Assembly (NCBI RefSeq): GCF_030732065.1
Contig: NZ_JAVBHX010000001.1
Location: forward strand, 248,001 to 312,000
Reading direction: 5' to 3'
Length of the DNA stretch: 64,000 nt
Origin: Oceanimonas aquatica
GTDB lineage: Bacteria; Pseudomonadota; Gammaproteobacteria; Enterobacterales; Aeromonadaceae
Both the position numbers and the translations under genes were made by a program. Numbering within the stretch: position 1 is the first letter of the stretch; every line of letters begins with the position of its first letter. Below, in pieces: positions 36,047-45,300 of the stretch. The notes under the pieces are model-generated. The model was not told the DNA's origin, made no database searches, and worked only from the letters and a program-made list of their open reading frames with translations.

Positions 36047-36832
36047 TTACTTCACTCTCTCGCACCGCATTTCCGGGGAATCATGTCCCCAGCGAACGGT
36101 GGCTTTCCCCTGGTGCTCCCAGAAACTTTCGTTGCGGCCTTCATAGCGGCTGCCGCTGGCGCTGGGCTGAATATACATCAGCGACACACTGTCGCCGTAT
36201 TCGGCGTTCAGGGTAGAAGGCTGAGTGTCGAAAAAAGTCACCACCACCTCGTTGGTGGGGTTGCCGTCACAGGCAAAGCGGAACGGGCCGCGTGCGGGCA
36301 CCAGCCGGTAGCGGGCTTGCAGCTCGGCGGTGTGCAGCTCATATTGCAGTCGCACGCAGGCGCGCTGGTCCTCGCTTTTCCAGCAGTCGTTACGACCCTT
36401 GATCCAGCCCCGTTGCTCGGCCCTGAGCATGGGCGGCTGCTCATTGCCGGCTTTGGCCAGCGCTCGCTGGTAGACGCCGGCCAGTTGCCGGTCCCGGGCC
36501 GCCAGGCCGGCGTCGTTGCAGATCATGGCCTCCATACTGCCGGGCTGAACGCCCTTACAGGAAAACGACGGTCCCTGTTTTACCAGCGCATCAATATGCT
36601 CACACCAGGCCTGAGTCTCACGGGCCGGAACAGCAGCGTCACCGCGAATGCCTAACCGAAATTCCACCACCGACTTCCATTCGTCCGTGCCTGTATCCGG
36701 GCCATGGCCTCGGCCGTCGCCCGTCTGCACCTTTTGCTCTACCCATTGTGCCCACTCGGGGGAGCACAGCGGCACGTTTTGTGCCCAGGCCGGCAGGGCG
36801 GCGAATATCAGCAGTAATAACCCGCGTTTCAT
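36047..36832 (-). CDS. Exported LprI-MliC two-domain lysozyme-inhibitor-like protein
   Basis: 261 residues with a clear Sec signal peptide (MKRGLLLLIFAALPAWA). After a 60-residue variable part comes an LprI-like domain (SMEAMICNDAGLAARDRQLAGVYQRALAK ... ERGWIKGRNDCW-type, about residues 95-165) with its conserved cysteines, then an MliC-type domain (FRFACDG, ASGSRYEGRNESFWEHQGKATVRWG, MRCE; about 185-258). MliC inhibits c-type lysozyme in the periplasm; the loop SGSRYEG resembles the inhibitory motif. The two domains usually occur apart or in this fused form in Proteobacteria. Flanked on both sides by direct repeats. Confidence 0.83.
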   Translation of the reverse strand: MKRGLLLLIFAALPAWAQNVPLCSPEWAQWVEQKVQTGDGRGHGPDTGTDEWKSVVEFRLGIRGDAAVPARETQAWCEHIDALVKQGPSFSCKGVQPGSMEAMICNDAGLAARDRQLAGVYQRALAKAGNEQPPMLRAEQRGWIKGRNDCWKSEDQRACVRLQYELHTAELQARYRLVPARGPFRFACDGNPTNEVVVTFFDTQPSTLNAEYGDSVSLMYIQPSASGSRYEGRNESFWEHQGKATVRWGHDSPEMRCERVK

Positions 36833-36944
36833 GATGAATACCTCCTGTCGTGGTATTCCCGGAATGAGCGGAGTCCATCAATACAGCTTAGTTCAGTGGC
36901 ATTGTGGCAGATCATGCATGGACCCCCTTCGTTGGGGGTTTAAA

Positions 36945-37092
36945 GCCGTCATTCCCGTGGAAACGGGAATCCAGAGCATGATGCACGGTCCTGCTCATAA
37001 CGTTCACCTGCAGAACCGCACAAAACCAAACTTCACGGTTGTCTGCCCTGGCCCCCGCCTTCGCGGGGGTGACAAGGTGAGTGCGGAGTCAC
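36945..37092. repeat. Long intergenic repeat, copy 2
   Basis: About 148 bases, same orientation as 35883-36031. It opens with ATTCCCGT ggaa ACGGGAAT, a perfect hairpin that is degraded in copy 1, and ends with the CCCCCGCCTTCGCGGGGG hairpin. It lies between the lysozyme-inhibitor-like gene and the end of tyrR. Confidence 0.75.
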
Positions 37093-37107
37093 CTGCGCGT
37101 TCCAGCC

Positions 37108-38658
37108 TTATTTCTTGTGCCTGCCGATGCCGTAATCCCGTAGCTTGTTGGCCACGGCCGTGTGGGAGATGCCTAGGCGTTTGGCCAGCAGCCGGCTGGA
37201 CGGATATTCCGGGTAGAGTCGTTCCAGCAGCAGGCGCTCAAAGCCCTTGACCGCGTCTTCCAGTGAGCCTTCACAGAGGGCGTCCAGCCCCGGCAGGCCG
37301 CTTTGCTCGGGCAGTGACAGCGAGTCCACATCCAGCTCGTCGCCGTCCAGCAGGCTGATGGCCCGGTACAGGCTGTTGCCGAGCTGACGCACGTTGCCGG
37401 GCCAGGGGTAGTGCTGCAGATAGTCGGCCAGCCTTGCAGACAGCCGGGGCTGGGGCCGCTCCAGCTCGGCGGCGTAGCGGGTGCACAGGTGCCGGGCCAG
37501 GGGCAGTATGTCCTTTTGCCGCTCGCGCAAAGAGGGCACCCGCAGGTTGAGCACGTTAAGCCGGTAGAACAGATCCTGGCGAAACTGGCCGTTTTGCACC
37601 AGCGCCGCCAGATCCTGCTGGCTGGTGCAGATCACACGAATGTCTACCTTCACTTCCTGCTCGTCACCCAGCCGGCGAAACACGCCGTCCTGCAGCACGC
37701 GTAGCAGTTTGCGCTGCAGCAGCGGCGACATTTCACCGATTTCGTCCAGCACCAGGGTGCCACCATTGGCCTGCTCCAGCACGCCGCGCTTGCCTTTTTG
37801 ATTGTTGCCAAAGGCACCGGGGGCATAGCCGAACAGCTCGTTTTCGGCGGCATCGTCGGGAATGGCGGCGCAGTTGAGCAGCATAAAGGGGCCTTCACCA
37901 CGCAGGCTGGCGCGGTGACAGGCCCGGGCCAGCTGCTCCTTGCCGGTGCCGGTTTCTCCCTGAATAAGCAGGGGCGCATCCAGTACCGCCAGCCGGCGGG
38001 CCTCACTCAGCAGCTCGGCCATGGCGGGGCTGTGGGCAATGAAGTCGTCGAAGTGCTTGGACTCCCGGTGGCGCATGGCCTTGAAGTGCTGGCCAATGCG
38101 CCAGGCAGACTTGAACACCACTACAGCGCCGGCCAGGCTTTGCTCGCCGGATTCCTCGGTGACCCAGATGGGCAGAAAGTCGGCCAGCCAGGGCTCGCCG
38201 TCAATCATTACCCGTTCGCTCAGGGGGTGAGGCTCGTCCTGCTCCAGCCAGCGGCTGACAAACACCCCTTTCAGCCGGGGGCCCAGGGGCTGTTGCAGCA
38301 GTTGATGCTGAGGTTCGTCGAGCAGGGCGCAGGCGGCGTCGTTGGCCAGGGTAATGCGGCCCTTTATATCCAGCGCCACCACGGCATCGGGCAGCACTTT
38401 CAGCAGGGCGACAATGGCATTGTGCTCCTGTTCCGAGGGCATGCAGGCAATGGTCTGCACGTCGTGCACGCCGGACAGGCGGCGAATGGCCGGCATCAGG
38501 TGCTGCAACTCGGCAAAGTCGAGGGCGGGAAAGTTGAGGTAGATAATGCCGCTGGTATCGATCTCGATGCCGCGCAGGTCGATGCGGTGCTCCACCAGAA
38601 TATTGAGCAGCTCCCGGGTCAGGCCCAGACGGTCTTCACAGTTTACTTTCAGGCGCAT
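37108..38658 (-). CDS. tyrR: TyrR, regulator of aromatic amino acid genes
   Basis: 516 residues, close to the E. coli length. N-terminal ACT domain (MRLKVNCEDRLGLTRELLNILVEHRIDLRGIEID), PAS domain (about 85-190), AAA+ domain with Walker A GETGTGKE and the altered loop ELFGYAPGAFGNN in place of GAFTGA, so it should not activate sigma54, as known for TyrR, then a Fis-type helix-turn-helix (SSRLLAKRLGISHTAVANKLRDYGI). Binds Tyr, Phe and Trp and represses or activates aroF/tyr genes. The family fits better than PhhR-like sigma54 activators because of this loop. A weak TGTAAA-N6-CTGACA match to the TyrR box lies upstream at 38684-38701. Confidence 0.93.
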   Translation of the reverse strand: MRLKVNCEDRLGLTRELLNILVEHRIDLRGIEIDTSGIIYLNFPALDFAELQHLMPAIRRLSGVHDVQTIACMPSEQEHNAIVALLKVLPDAVVALDIKGRITLANDAACALLDEPQHQLLQQPLGPRLKGVFVSRWLEQDEPHPLSERVMIDGEPWLADFLPIWVTEESGEQSLAGAVVVFKSAWRIGQHFKAMRHRESKHFDDFIAHSPAMAELLSEARRLAVLDAPLLIQGETGTGKEQLARACHRASLRGEGPFMLLNCAAIPDDAAENELFGYAPGAFGNNQKGKRGVLEQANGGTLVLDEIGEMSPLLQRKLLRVLQDGVFRRLGDEQEVKVDIRVICTSQQDLAALVQNGQFRQDLFYRLNVLNLRVPSLRERQKDILPLARHLCTRYAAELERPQPRLSARLADYLQHYPWPGNVRQLGNSLYRAISLLDGDELDVDSLSLPEQSGLPGLDALCEGSLEDAVKGFERLLLERLYPEYPSSRLLAKRLGISHTAVANKLRDYGIGRHKK

Positions 38659-38873
38659 GATTTGGCTTGGTCGAACGTTTGAGTGTAAATAATACCTGAC
38701 AGTTGCCGTGGCGGGCGACCGGAGCTGAAATAAAAACGTGATAAATACCGGTTTTTACACGCCTTGGCGGTTTACCTGACGGCCCGGCTCGTCCATGCTT
38801 GCCACCCTGTGCGGTGGGGGTGCTGCCGCACGCTAACATTTAACAAGACAGCAAGTATTTTTCAGGTGAAGCA

Positions 38874-39431
38874 ATGAGCGAAGCGGTTTTCAGTACGGTC
38901 AAGTCGTCCCAGGTGATCCTCAAGGAGCTGATGGTGCCTTCCTATGCCAATTTTGGTGGCAAGGTGCATGGCGGCATTATTCTGTCGCTGATGGACAAGA
39001 TCGCCTACACCTGCGCCGCCAGCCACGCCAAGGGCTATTGTGTGACCGCCTCGGTCGACTCGGTGGACTTTCTCAACCCGGTGGAAGTGGGCGAACTGCT
39101 GACCCTGTACGCCTCGGTCAACTACGTGGGCAAGAGCTCGATGGAAGTGGGCATCAAGGTGGTGTCGGAAGACTTCAAGCAGGGCATCGTCAAGCACACC
39201 AATACCTCCTATTTCACCATGGTGGCGCTGGACGAAAAGACCCGCAAGCCCACCGCCGTGCCCGGCCTGGTGCTGGAAGACGAAGAAGAAATTCGTCGTT
39301 TCGTGATGGGCAAGCTGCGCAAGAAGCTGCGCCGGGCCCACCAGCAGGAAGTGGCCGATCTGCGCCAGTCTCTCAGCCTGGATCAGGAAATGGCCGAGCT
39401 GGAAGGGGAAAACTGCCAGCTGGCACTCTGA
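38874..39431 (+). CDS. Acyl-CoA thioesterase (hotdog fold)
   Basis: 185 residues. Single hotdog domain: LMVPSYANFGGKVHGGIILSLMDKIAYTCAASHA carries the N..GxxHGG..ls.MD pattern of YciA/BFIT acyl-CoA hydrolases, which split acyl-CoA to free acid and CoA; SVDSVDFLNPVEVGELLTLYASVNYVGKSSMEV continues the fold. A charged C-terminal helix (GKLRKKLRRAHQQEVADLRQ) follows. AGGTGAAG before the ATG. The MocR gene begins one base after its stop, so they are coupled. Confidence 0.88.
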   Translation: MSEAVFSTVKSSQVILKELMVPSYANFGGKVHGGIILSLMDKIAYTCAASHAKGYCVTASVDSVDFLNPVEVGELLTLYASVNYVGKSSMEVGIKVVSEDFKQGIVKHTNTSYFTMVALDEKTRKPTAVPGLVLEDEEEIRRFVMGKLRKKLRRAHQQEVADLRQSLSLDQEMAELEGENCQLAL

Positions 39432-39432
39432 T

Positions 39433-40842
39433 GTGAGCAGCAAATACCGCCGCCTGGCGGGCCAGCTGCAAGAGCAGATTGAAACCGGTGTCTGGCAGCC
39501 CGGCGACCGGCTGCCGTCCTTGCGGGAGAGCGCCAGGCGATCCGGTTTCAGTCTGATGACGGTGCTCAGCGCCTACCAGTTGCTGGAAAGCCAGGGCTGG
39601 ATACTGGCGCAGCCCCAGTCCGGCTACCGGGTGGCGCCCCGTCAGCACAGTCCCGCCAATGCCGCCCGCCCGGCCTTCCATGCCGCCGAGGCGGTGGATA
39701 TCAACGCCTTTATCTTCAATGTGCTGCAGGCGGGCCAGCGGCCCGACTGCGTGGCCTTTGGCTCGGCCTTTCCCCATCCGTCGCTGTTTCCCAAAGAGCA
39801 ACTGGCGCGTTCCCTGAGCCGGGTGGCCCGGCACCTGGATCCGGCCCACCAGCAGGTGTTGCCCCCGGGTTGTGCCGAGTTGCGCCGGGCCATTGCCCGC
39901 CGCTATGCGGCGCGGGGAATGGCAGTGTCACCGGAGGAAGTGGTGATCACTTCGGGGGCGCTGGAAGCGCTCAACCTCAGCCTGCAGGCGCTGACCCGAC
40001 CGGGAGACTGGGTGCTGGTGGAAGCGCCGGCCTTTTATGGTGCCCTGCAGGCGATTGAACGGTTGCAGCTCAAGGCGCTGGCGGTGCCGGTGGATCCGGT
40101 GCATGGCCTGGATCTTGATGCCCTGGCCGATGCGCTGGCACGTTATCCGGTAAAGGCCTGCTGGCTGATGAGTCATTGCCAGAACCCGCTCGGGGTCAGT
40201 CTGGCGGCATCGGCCCGCACCCGCCTGCTGGCGCTGCTGAATGAATACAAGGTGCCGTTGGTGGAAGACGACGTCTACGCCGAGCTCTATGACGGCGAGC
40301 AGGCGCCATTACCGCTGCGGGCATCGGGTGAGGGCGTATTGCACTGCTCTTCCTTTTCCAAGACCCTGGCCACCGGCCTGCGTATTGGCTGGGTGGCGGC
40401 GGGGCCCCGGGCGCCGGAGATTCAGCGGCTGCAATTGATGAGTACCCTGTCCACCAGTGCGCCCATGCAGCTGGCACTGGCCGATTACCTGGCGTCACAC
40501 CATTACGATCGGCACCTGCATACCCTGCGGCGGCTGCTGGCCCAGCGCAAGCACTGGTTTTATCAGGCCCTGTGCCGGCAGTTGCCGACCGGGGTGACAG
40601 TGCACCCCAGCCGGGGCGGTTACTTTTTGTGGCTGAGTCTGCCCGCCGGGCTGGATGCCACCGAGCTTTATCGTCGCGCTCTGGCCGAGGGCATCACCAT
40701 TGCACCCGGGCGCATGTTCGCCGCCGGTGAGCAGTTCCGGCACTGTTTCCGGCTTAACGTGTCGCTGCCCTGGAATTCCCGCAGCGAGGAGGCGGTGGCC
40801 CGGCTGTCGGTTCTTATCGGTGAGCTGATGGCCGAGGTCTGA
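39433..40842 (+). CDS. MocR-type GntR/aminotransferase transcriptional regulator
   Basis: 469 residues from a GTG one base after the thioesterase stop. N-terminal GntR winged helix (LAGQLQEQIETGVWQPGDRLPSLRESARRSGFSLMTVLSAYQLLESQGW, about 8-58), linker, then a fold-type I aminotransferase domain with the PLP lysine in SSFSKTLATGLRIGW and the conserved SHCQNPLG and FYGAL motifs. MocR proteins sense amino compounds or PLP. The 14-base direct repeat just downstream (40849-40894) looks like an operator for such a protein. Target not identified; usually a divergent transporter, absent here. Confidence 0.9.
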   Translation: MSSKYRRLAGQLQEQIETGVWQPGDRLPSLRESARRSGFSLMTVLSAYQLLESQGWILAQPQSGYRVAPRQHSPANAARPAFHAAEAVDINAFIFNVLQAGQRPDCVAFGSAFPHPSLFPKEQLARSLSRVARHLDPAHQQVLPPGCAELRRAIARRYAARGMAVSPEEVVITSGALEALNLSLQALTRPGDWVLVEAPAFYGALQAIERLQLKALAVPVDPVHGLDLDALADALARYPVKACWLMSHCQNPLGVSLAASARTRLLALLNEYKVPLVEDDVYAELYDGEQAPLPLRASGEGVLHCSSFSKTLATGLRIGWVAAGPRAPEIQRLQLMSTLSTSAPMQLALADYLASHHYDRHLHTLRRLLAQRKHWFYQALCRQLPTGVTVHPSRGGYFLWLSLPAGLDATELYRRALAEGITIAPGRMFAAGEQFRHCFRLNVSLPWNSRSEEAVARLSVLIGELMAEV

Positions 40843-40848
40843 ACGGTC

Positions 40849-40894
40849 ACTGTTATGGTTTTGGCTTGACCGGAGCCTGAACTGTTATGGTTTT
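40849..40894. promoter_or_regulatory. Direct repeat ACTGTTATGGTTTT, probable operator
   Basis: ACTGTTATGGTTTT occurs at 40849-40862 and again at 40881-40894, a centre-to-centre spacing of 32 bases, about three helical turns. Direct repeats on one face of the helix are typical MocR binding sites. It lies between the MocR gene and ccoG. Confidence 0.55.
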
Positions 40895-40993
40895 TGCGGC
40901 CCCGACTGTTTCTGTCGAGGGCGGGGCCGCCATGCTCTACTGCGTACTCCGCCGGCCTGTTGCCGGTGGTGAACCACAACGCAAGTGAGCCTT

Positions 40994-42382
40994 ATGAACG
41001 ACACTTCATCCCGAATCGACGTCAAGGTGTGTACCGACGCCTCCCGGCCCCGCGATCAGGGGCATATTTACGTCAGGGCCCAGCAGGGGCGCTGGCAGCG
41101 GCTGCGCCGCCGGCTGGGCTGGAGCCTGATGCTGCTGTTTTTGCTCGGGCCCTGGCTGAGCTGGAACGGTCGCCAGGCGATATTGCTGGACTGGGCCCAG
41201 CAGCGTTTTCACCTGTTCGGCATGACCATCTGGCCCCAGGACCTGACCCTGCTGGCGCTGTTGCTGACGGTGGCCGCCTTTGGCCTGTTTTTTATCACCA
41301 CCTGGCTGGGCCGGGTGTGGTGCGGCTTTTTGTGTCCGCAAACGGTATGGACCTTCTGGTTTATCTGGGTGGAGCAAAAGCTGGAAGGTAGCGCCAACCG
41401 CCGCCGCCAGCGGGATCGGGGGGGCCGCAATGCCGATTGGCTGCTGCGCAAGGGCGCCAAGCATCTGCTCTGGTTGCTGATCGCCCTGCTGAGCGGTTTT
41501 ACCTTCGTGGCCTATTTCACCCCCGCCGATGAGCTGGCGTACGGGTTGCTGACACTGTCGGCAACGCCCTGGCCGGCGTTCTGGGTAGTGCTGTTTACCC
41601 TGTGTACCTACCTCAATGCAGGCTGGATGCGCACCATAATGTGCACTCACATGTGTCCTTACTCCCGGTTTCAGTCGGCCATGTTTGACGCCAATACCCT
41701 GAGTGCGGCTTATGATGCGAGCCGGGGCGAGCAGCGTGGCCCCCGTTCGCGTAATAGCGATCACCGGGCCCAGGGGCTGGGCGATTGCATTGATTGCGAG
41801 CTGTGTGTGCAGGTGTGTCCCGCCGGCATCGATATTCGTGACGGCCTGCAGTATGAATGCATCAACTGTGGCGCCTGTATAGATGCCTGCGATCAGACCA
41901 TGAAGCGCATGGGCTATCGCACCGGGCTGGTGCGCTATGCCAGTGAAAATGCCCTGGCCGGACGCAACTCGGGGCGTGCTCACATGCGTGTCTGGTGTTA
42001 TGGCGTCATGACGGTGGCGGTACTGGCCCTGCTGGTGCTGGCCGTGGCCGGCCGGTCGACGCTGGCGCTGGAAGTGGTGCGTGATCGTCATCAGCTGTAC
42101 CGGGAGACCCTGGAGGGTGGCGTGGAAAACACCTTTACCCTCAAGCTTGCCAACAAGAGCCAGCAGCCGCAACGGGTGGTCTTGAGTGTGGAAGGGCTGG
42201 AGCAGCCCGGCTGGCATGGCCCGCAGCAGCTGACCCTGGTGCCGGGCGAAGTGACGGAAGTGCCGATCAGCCTGTCGCTGAGAGCCGAGGTGGCCTCGGC
42301 ACAGAGGGCCCGCCCCATTCTGTTTGTGGCCGGTACAGAGCAGGATCAGGTGCGCACCGAAAGCCGCTTCCTGATGCCCTGA
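40994..42382 (+). CDS. ccoG: CcoG (FixG/RdxA), cbb3 oxidase assembly iron-sulfur protein
   Basis: 462 residues from ATG 40994; a GTG three codons upstream is the alternative. Five or so membrane helices, then two ferredoxin-type 4Fe-4S clusters (DCIDCELCVQVCPAGID and ECINCGACIDACDQ, about 260-300), and a C-terminal immunoglobulin-like domain. Further conserved cysteines in RVWCGFLCPQTVW. CcoG reduces copper for assembly of cbb3 oxidase at the inner membrane. The cco structural genes are not adjacent. No clear Fnr box was found in the upstream gap. Confidence 0.94.
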   Translation: MNDTSSRIDVKVCTDASRPRDQGHIYVRAQQGRWQRLRRRLGWSLMLLFLLGPWLSWNGRQAILLDWAQQRFHLFGMTIWPQDLTLLALLLTVAAFGLFFITTWLGRVWCGFLCPQTVWTFWFIWVEQKLEGSANRRRQRDRGGRNADWLLRKGAKHLLWLLIALLSGFTFVAYFTPADELAYGLLTLSATPWPAFWVVLFTLCTYLNAGWMRTIMCTHMCPYSRFQSAMFDANTLSAAYDASRGEQRGPRSRNSDHRAQGLGDCIDCELCVQVCPAGIDIRDGLQYECINCGACIDACDQTMKRMGYRTGLVRYASENALAGRNSGRAHMRVWCYGVMTVAVLALLVLAVAGRSTLALEVVRDRHQLYRETLEGGVENTFTLKLANKSQQPQRVVLSVEGLEQPGWHGPQQLTLVPGEVTEVPISLSLRAEVASAQRARPILFVAGTEQDQVRTESRFLMP

Positions 42383-42388
42383 GGGGAC

Positions 42389-45300
42389 TCAGACGCTCTT
42401 TAACCTGGGGCGTATTTCGGTGAGGTTGCGGGGGGGCGGTGTCAGCCTGTGCTCCAGTTCATCGGCCAGTTGCCGGTGCAGGGCCCGCAGTTCGTCGAAG
42501 CCTGCAAGCGCCTGTTGGCCCTGGCCGTCCTGCTGCCACTGGTGCAGCCGGCTGGCCTGCTGGTGCAGTTGCCGGTGCAGATCTGCCAGGGTGGCCAGAC
42601 GCTGCTGCTCCTCGGCAGAGCTGTGGTGGTACCAGTCGCCAAAGCGGCACTGGTCGGCGTCCAGGCTGGGCCAGGGCGTACCCGGTTGTTTCAGGGCCTG
42701 GCCCACGGCCTCCACCCAGGCCACGTGCTCAATAACCGCATACAGCAGCGGCAACATGGCCCGGTCGGCCCGGGGCAGGGTGGCCCAGCGGGGGGCCGGC
42801 CGCCACTGCTTCACCCAGCCGGGCAGTTCGGCGGCGGGCATGGGGCGGGCAATGCCGTAGCCTTGCGCCTGCTCACAGCCGATGCGCAACAGCATGTTGC
42901 CATGCTCCACGGTTTCCACCCCTTCGGCAATCACGTCCCGGCCAAAGGCCCGGGCCAGGCTGAGCACACCGTCGAGAATGGTGAGGTCTTCCGGGTCTTC
43001 CAGAATGTCACGCACAAAGCTTTGATCCACCTTGACGGTGCCGGCGGGCAACTGCTTTAGGTAGGTCAGCGATGAATAACCGGTGCCGAAGTCGTCCAGC
43101 GACACAGCCAGCCCCAGTTCCCGGCACCGTTGCAGACGCTCGGAAATTTTTGCCAGATCCCCCAGGGTGCTGGTTTCCAGTATTTCCAGCTCCAGCCAGG
43201 CCGGATCGATGTCGGGATAATGGCCCAGCAGTTGCTGCAGTTGCTCCACAAAATCGTCCTGGCGCAACTGGCGGGCGCTCAGGTTGACGCTGACCACCAG
43301 TGCCAGGCCCTGAGCCTGCCATTCCCGAATTTGTTGCAGGGCGGCGTCGATCACCCAGTTGCCGAGTTCCACCCCGAGGGCATGCTCTTCCACCGCCGGC
43401 AGAAAGTGGGCCGGCGATAGCAGGCCTTTTTGCGGGTGTTGCCAGCGGATCAGCGCCTCGGCGCCGATGACCCGGCCGGTGCGCATGTTGACCTTGGGCT
43501 GGTAGTAAAGCACGAACTCGCCGTTGCGCAGGGCGTGGCGTATGTGTTCCAGGCTTTCGTGATGGGTGCGCACCGAGCGATCCCGTTCGGTATCGAACAG
43601 GTGATAGCGGTTCTTGCCCGCCAGCTTGGCCTGATACATGGCCTGGTCGGCCTGGCGCAGCAGTTGATCCGGATCCAGCTCCTCGGCCTGAGGGTAAAAG
43701 GTAACCCCCATGCTGGCGGTGACCCGCAGCCTGAGGCCGTCCAAGTTCACCGGGCGGGCGGCGGCCTGCAACAGCCGCTCCAGCAGGGGCGTGCAATGAT
43801 GGGGATCGGCCAGATCCAGCAGAATGGCCACGAACTCGTCGCCTCCCACCCGGGCCAGGGTATCGCCTTCGCGGATCACGTCCTTCATGCGGCCGGCCAC
43901 CGCCACCAGCAGTTTGTCGCCGGCGGCGTGGCCATGGGTGTCGTTGATGGCCTTGAAACCGTCGAGATCCAGATAGACCACCGCCACCGACTGCTCATGG
44001 CGGCGGGCCTGGGTCATGGCCTGGCGTAACCGATCCGATAACAACACCCGGTTGTGCAGCCGGGTGAGTGGATCGAAATGGGCCAGTTGCCGCAGCTGCT
44101 GCTCGTTGTCTTTCAGCAGGGTGATGTCGGTGCGAATACCCAGCAGGCCGACGATTTCCCGATGCTCGGGATCGTCAAAAATGGGGGTTTTCACGTCCAT
44201 AAACACGGTGCGGCGGCCGTCCTTGCCGATGATCTCCACCTCTTCCGAACGGGGCTCGCCGGTGAGCACCCGGCGGTCGGAGTCGCGCAGTTCCTGAGCC
44301 GTTTCCGGCGCATAAAACTGTTCGTCCATGCAGCCCTTGAGGGTGGTGCCGTTGCAGCCAAATTGTTCCAGCGCTGCCCGGTTGGCATAGATATAACGAA
44401 AGCGGGTGTCCTTCATGTAGATAAAGGAAGACACCTGATCAAGGGCCGCGCGAAAGTGGCGGGACTGGCTGTGGGCCGCCTTCAGCGCCTGCTCGGCTTG
44501 TTTGCGTGCGGTGATGTCGGTGATGGCGCCAAACCAGGTGGTGGTGCCATCCGCTTCCCGCCGGGGCTGGGCGTCTCCCAGCAGCCAGCGGGGCTGGCCA
44601 TCGGCACCGTTGACGCGAAACTCGTGATGCCAGGGGGTCAGGTCGCGGGCCGAGCCGAGCATGGCATCGGCCACGCCGTCCACGTCGTCGGGGTGAATGG
44701 CATCGAACATGGCGGCGGCGTTGTTCCGGGCCTGCTCCGGGTCCAGCCCGAACAACTGGCGAATGCCGTCGCTGGCGTAGGGAAAGGTGCTGCGGCCACT
44801 GGCTTCGAGCCGGTATTCAAACAGCATGCCGGAAACCCGGCCGGTGATATGACTGAAGCGGGACTGCAACTGGCTGTAACGGCGTTCACGCTGGCTCATT
44901 TCTTCGCTCAGCTGCTCCGCCAGTGCCTCGGCCCGGCTGCGTGACCCCAGGGCCGAGCGCAACAGGGCAAACAGCAACATGGTCAGGGTCAGGCCGGCGC
45001 CCAGCACCAGCATGCTGGACTGATGACTGACGACGGCGGCGGGGTTGAGGTGATCAAACACCAGCAGCCACTGACGGCCATTGAAGTCGAGAAAGCGTTG
45101 TTGCAGAAAGGCGGTGGGCGTTGCCGGCGCCTTGCCATATTGATAGAGCAGGCCGTTGGCTGAAGGGGTGTTGCCGTCGTAGATGCGCAGAGTGGTCCAG
45201 GGCGCCTGTCGGTGCAGGGCGTCTTCCATCATGTCCTTGACCAGCGCATGGGTGCTGACCGCGCCAAAAATCCAGCCCAGCAGTTCGTTCTGCTGGTACA

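Noticed and set aside
38684-38701. TyrR box upstream of tyrR
   Set aside because: TGTAAA-N6-CTGACA matches only half of the TGTAAA-N6-TTTACA consensus; too weak to call an operator.
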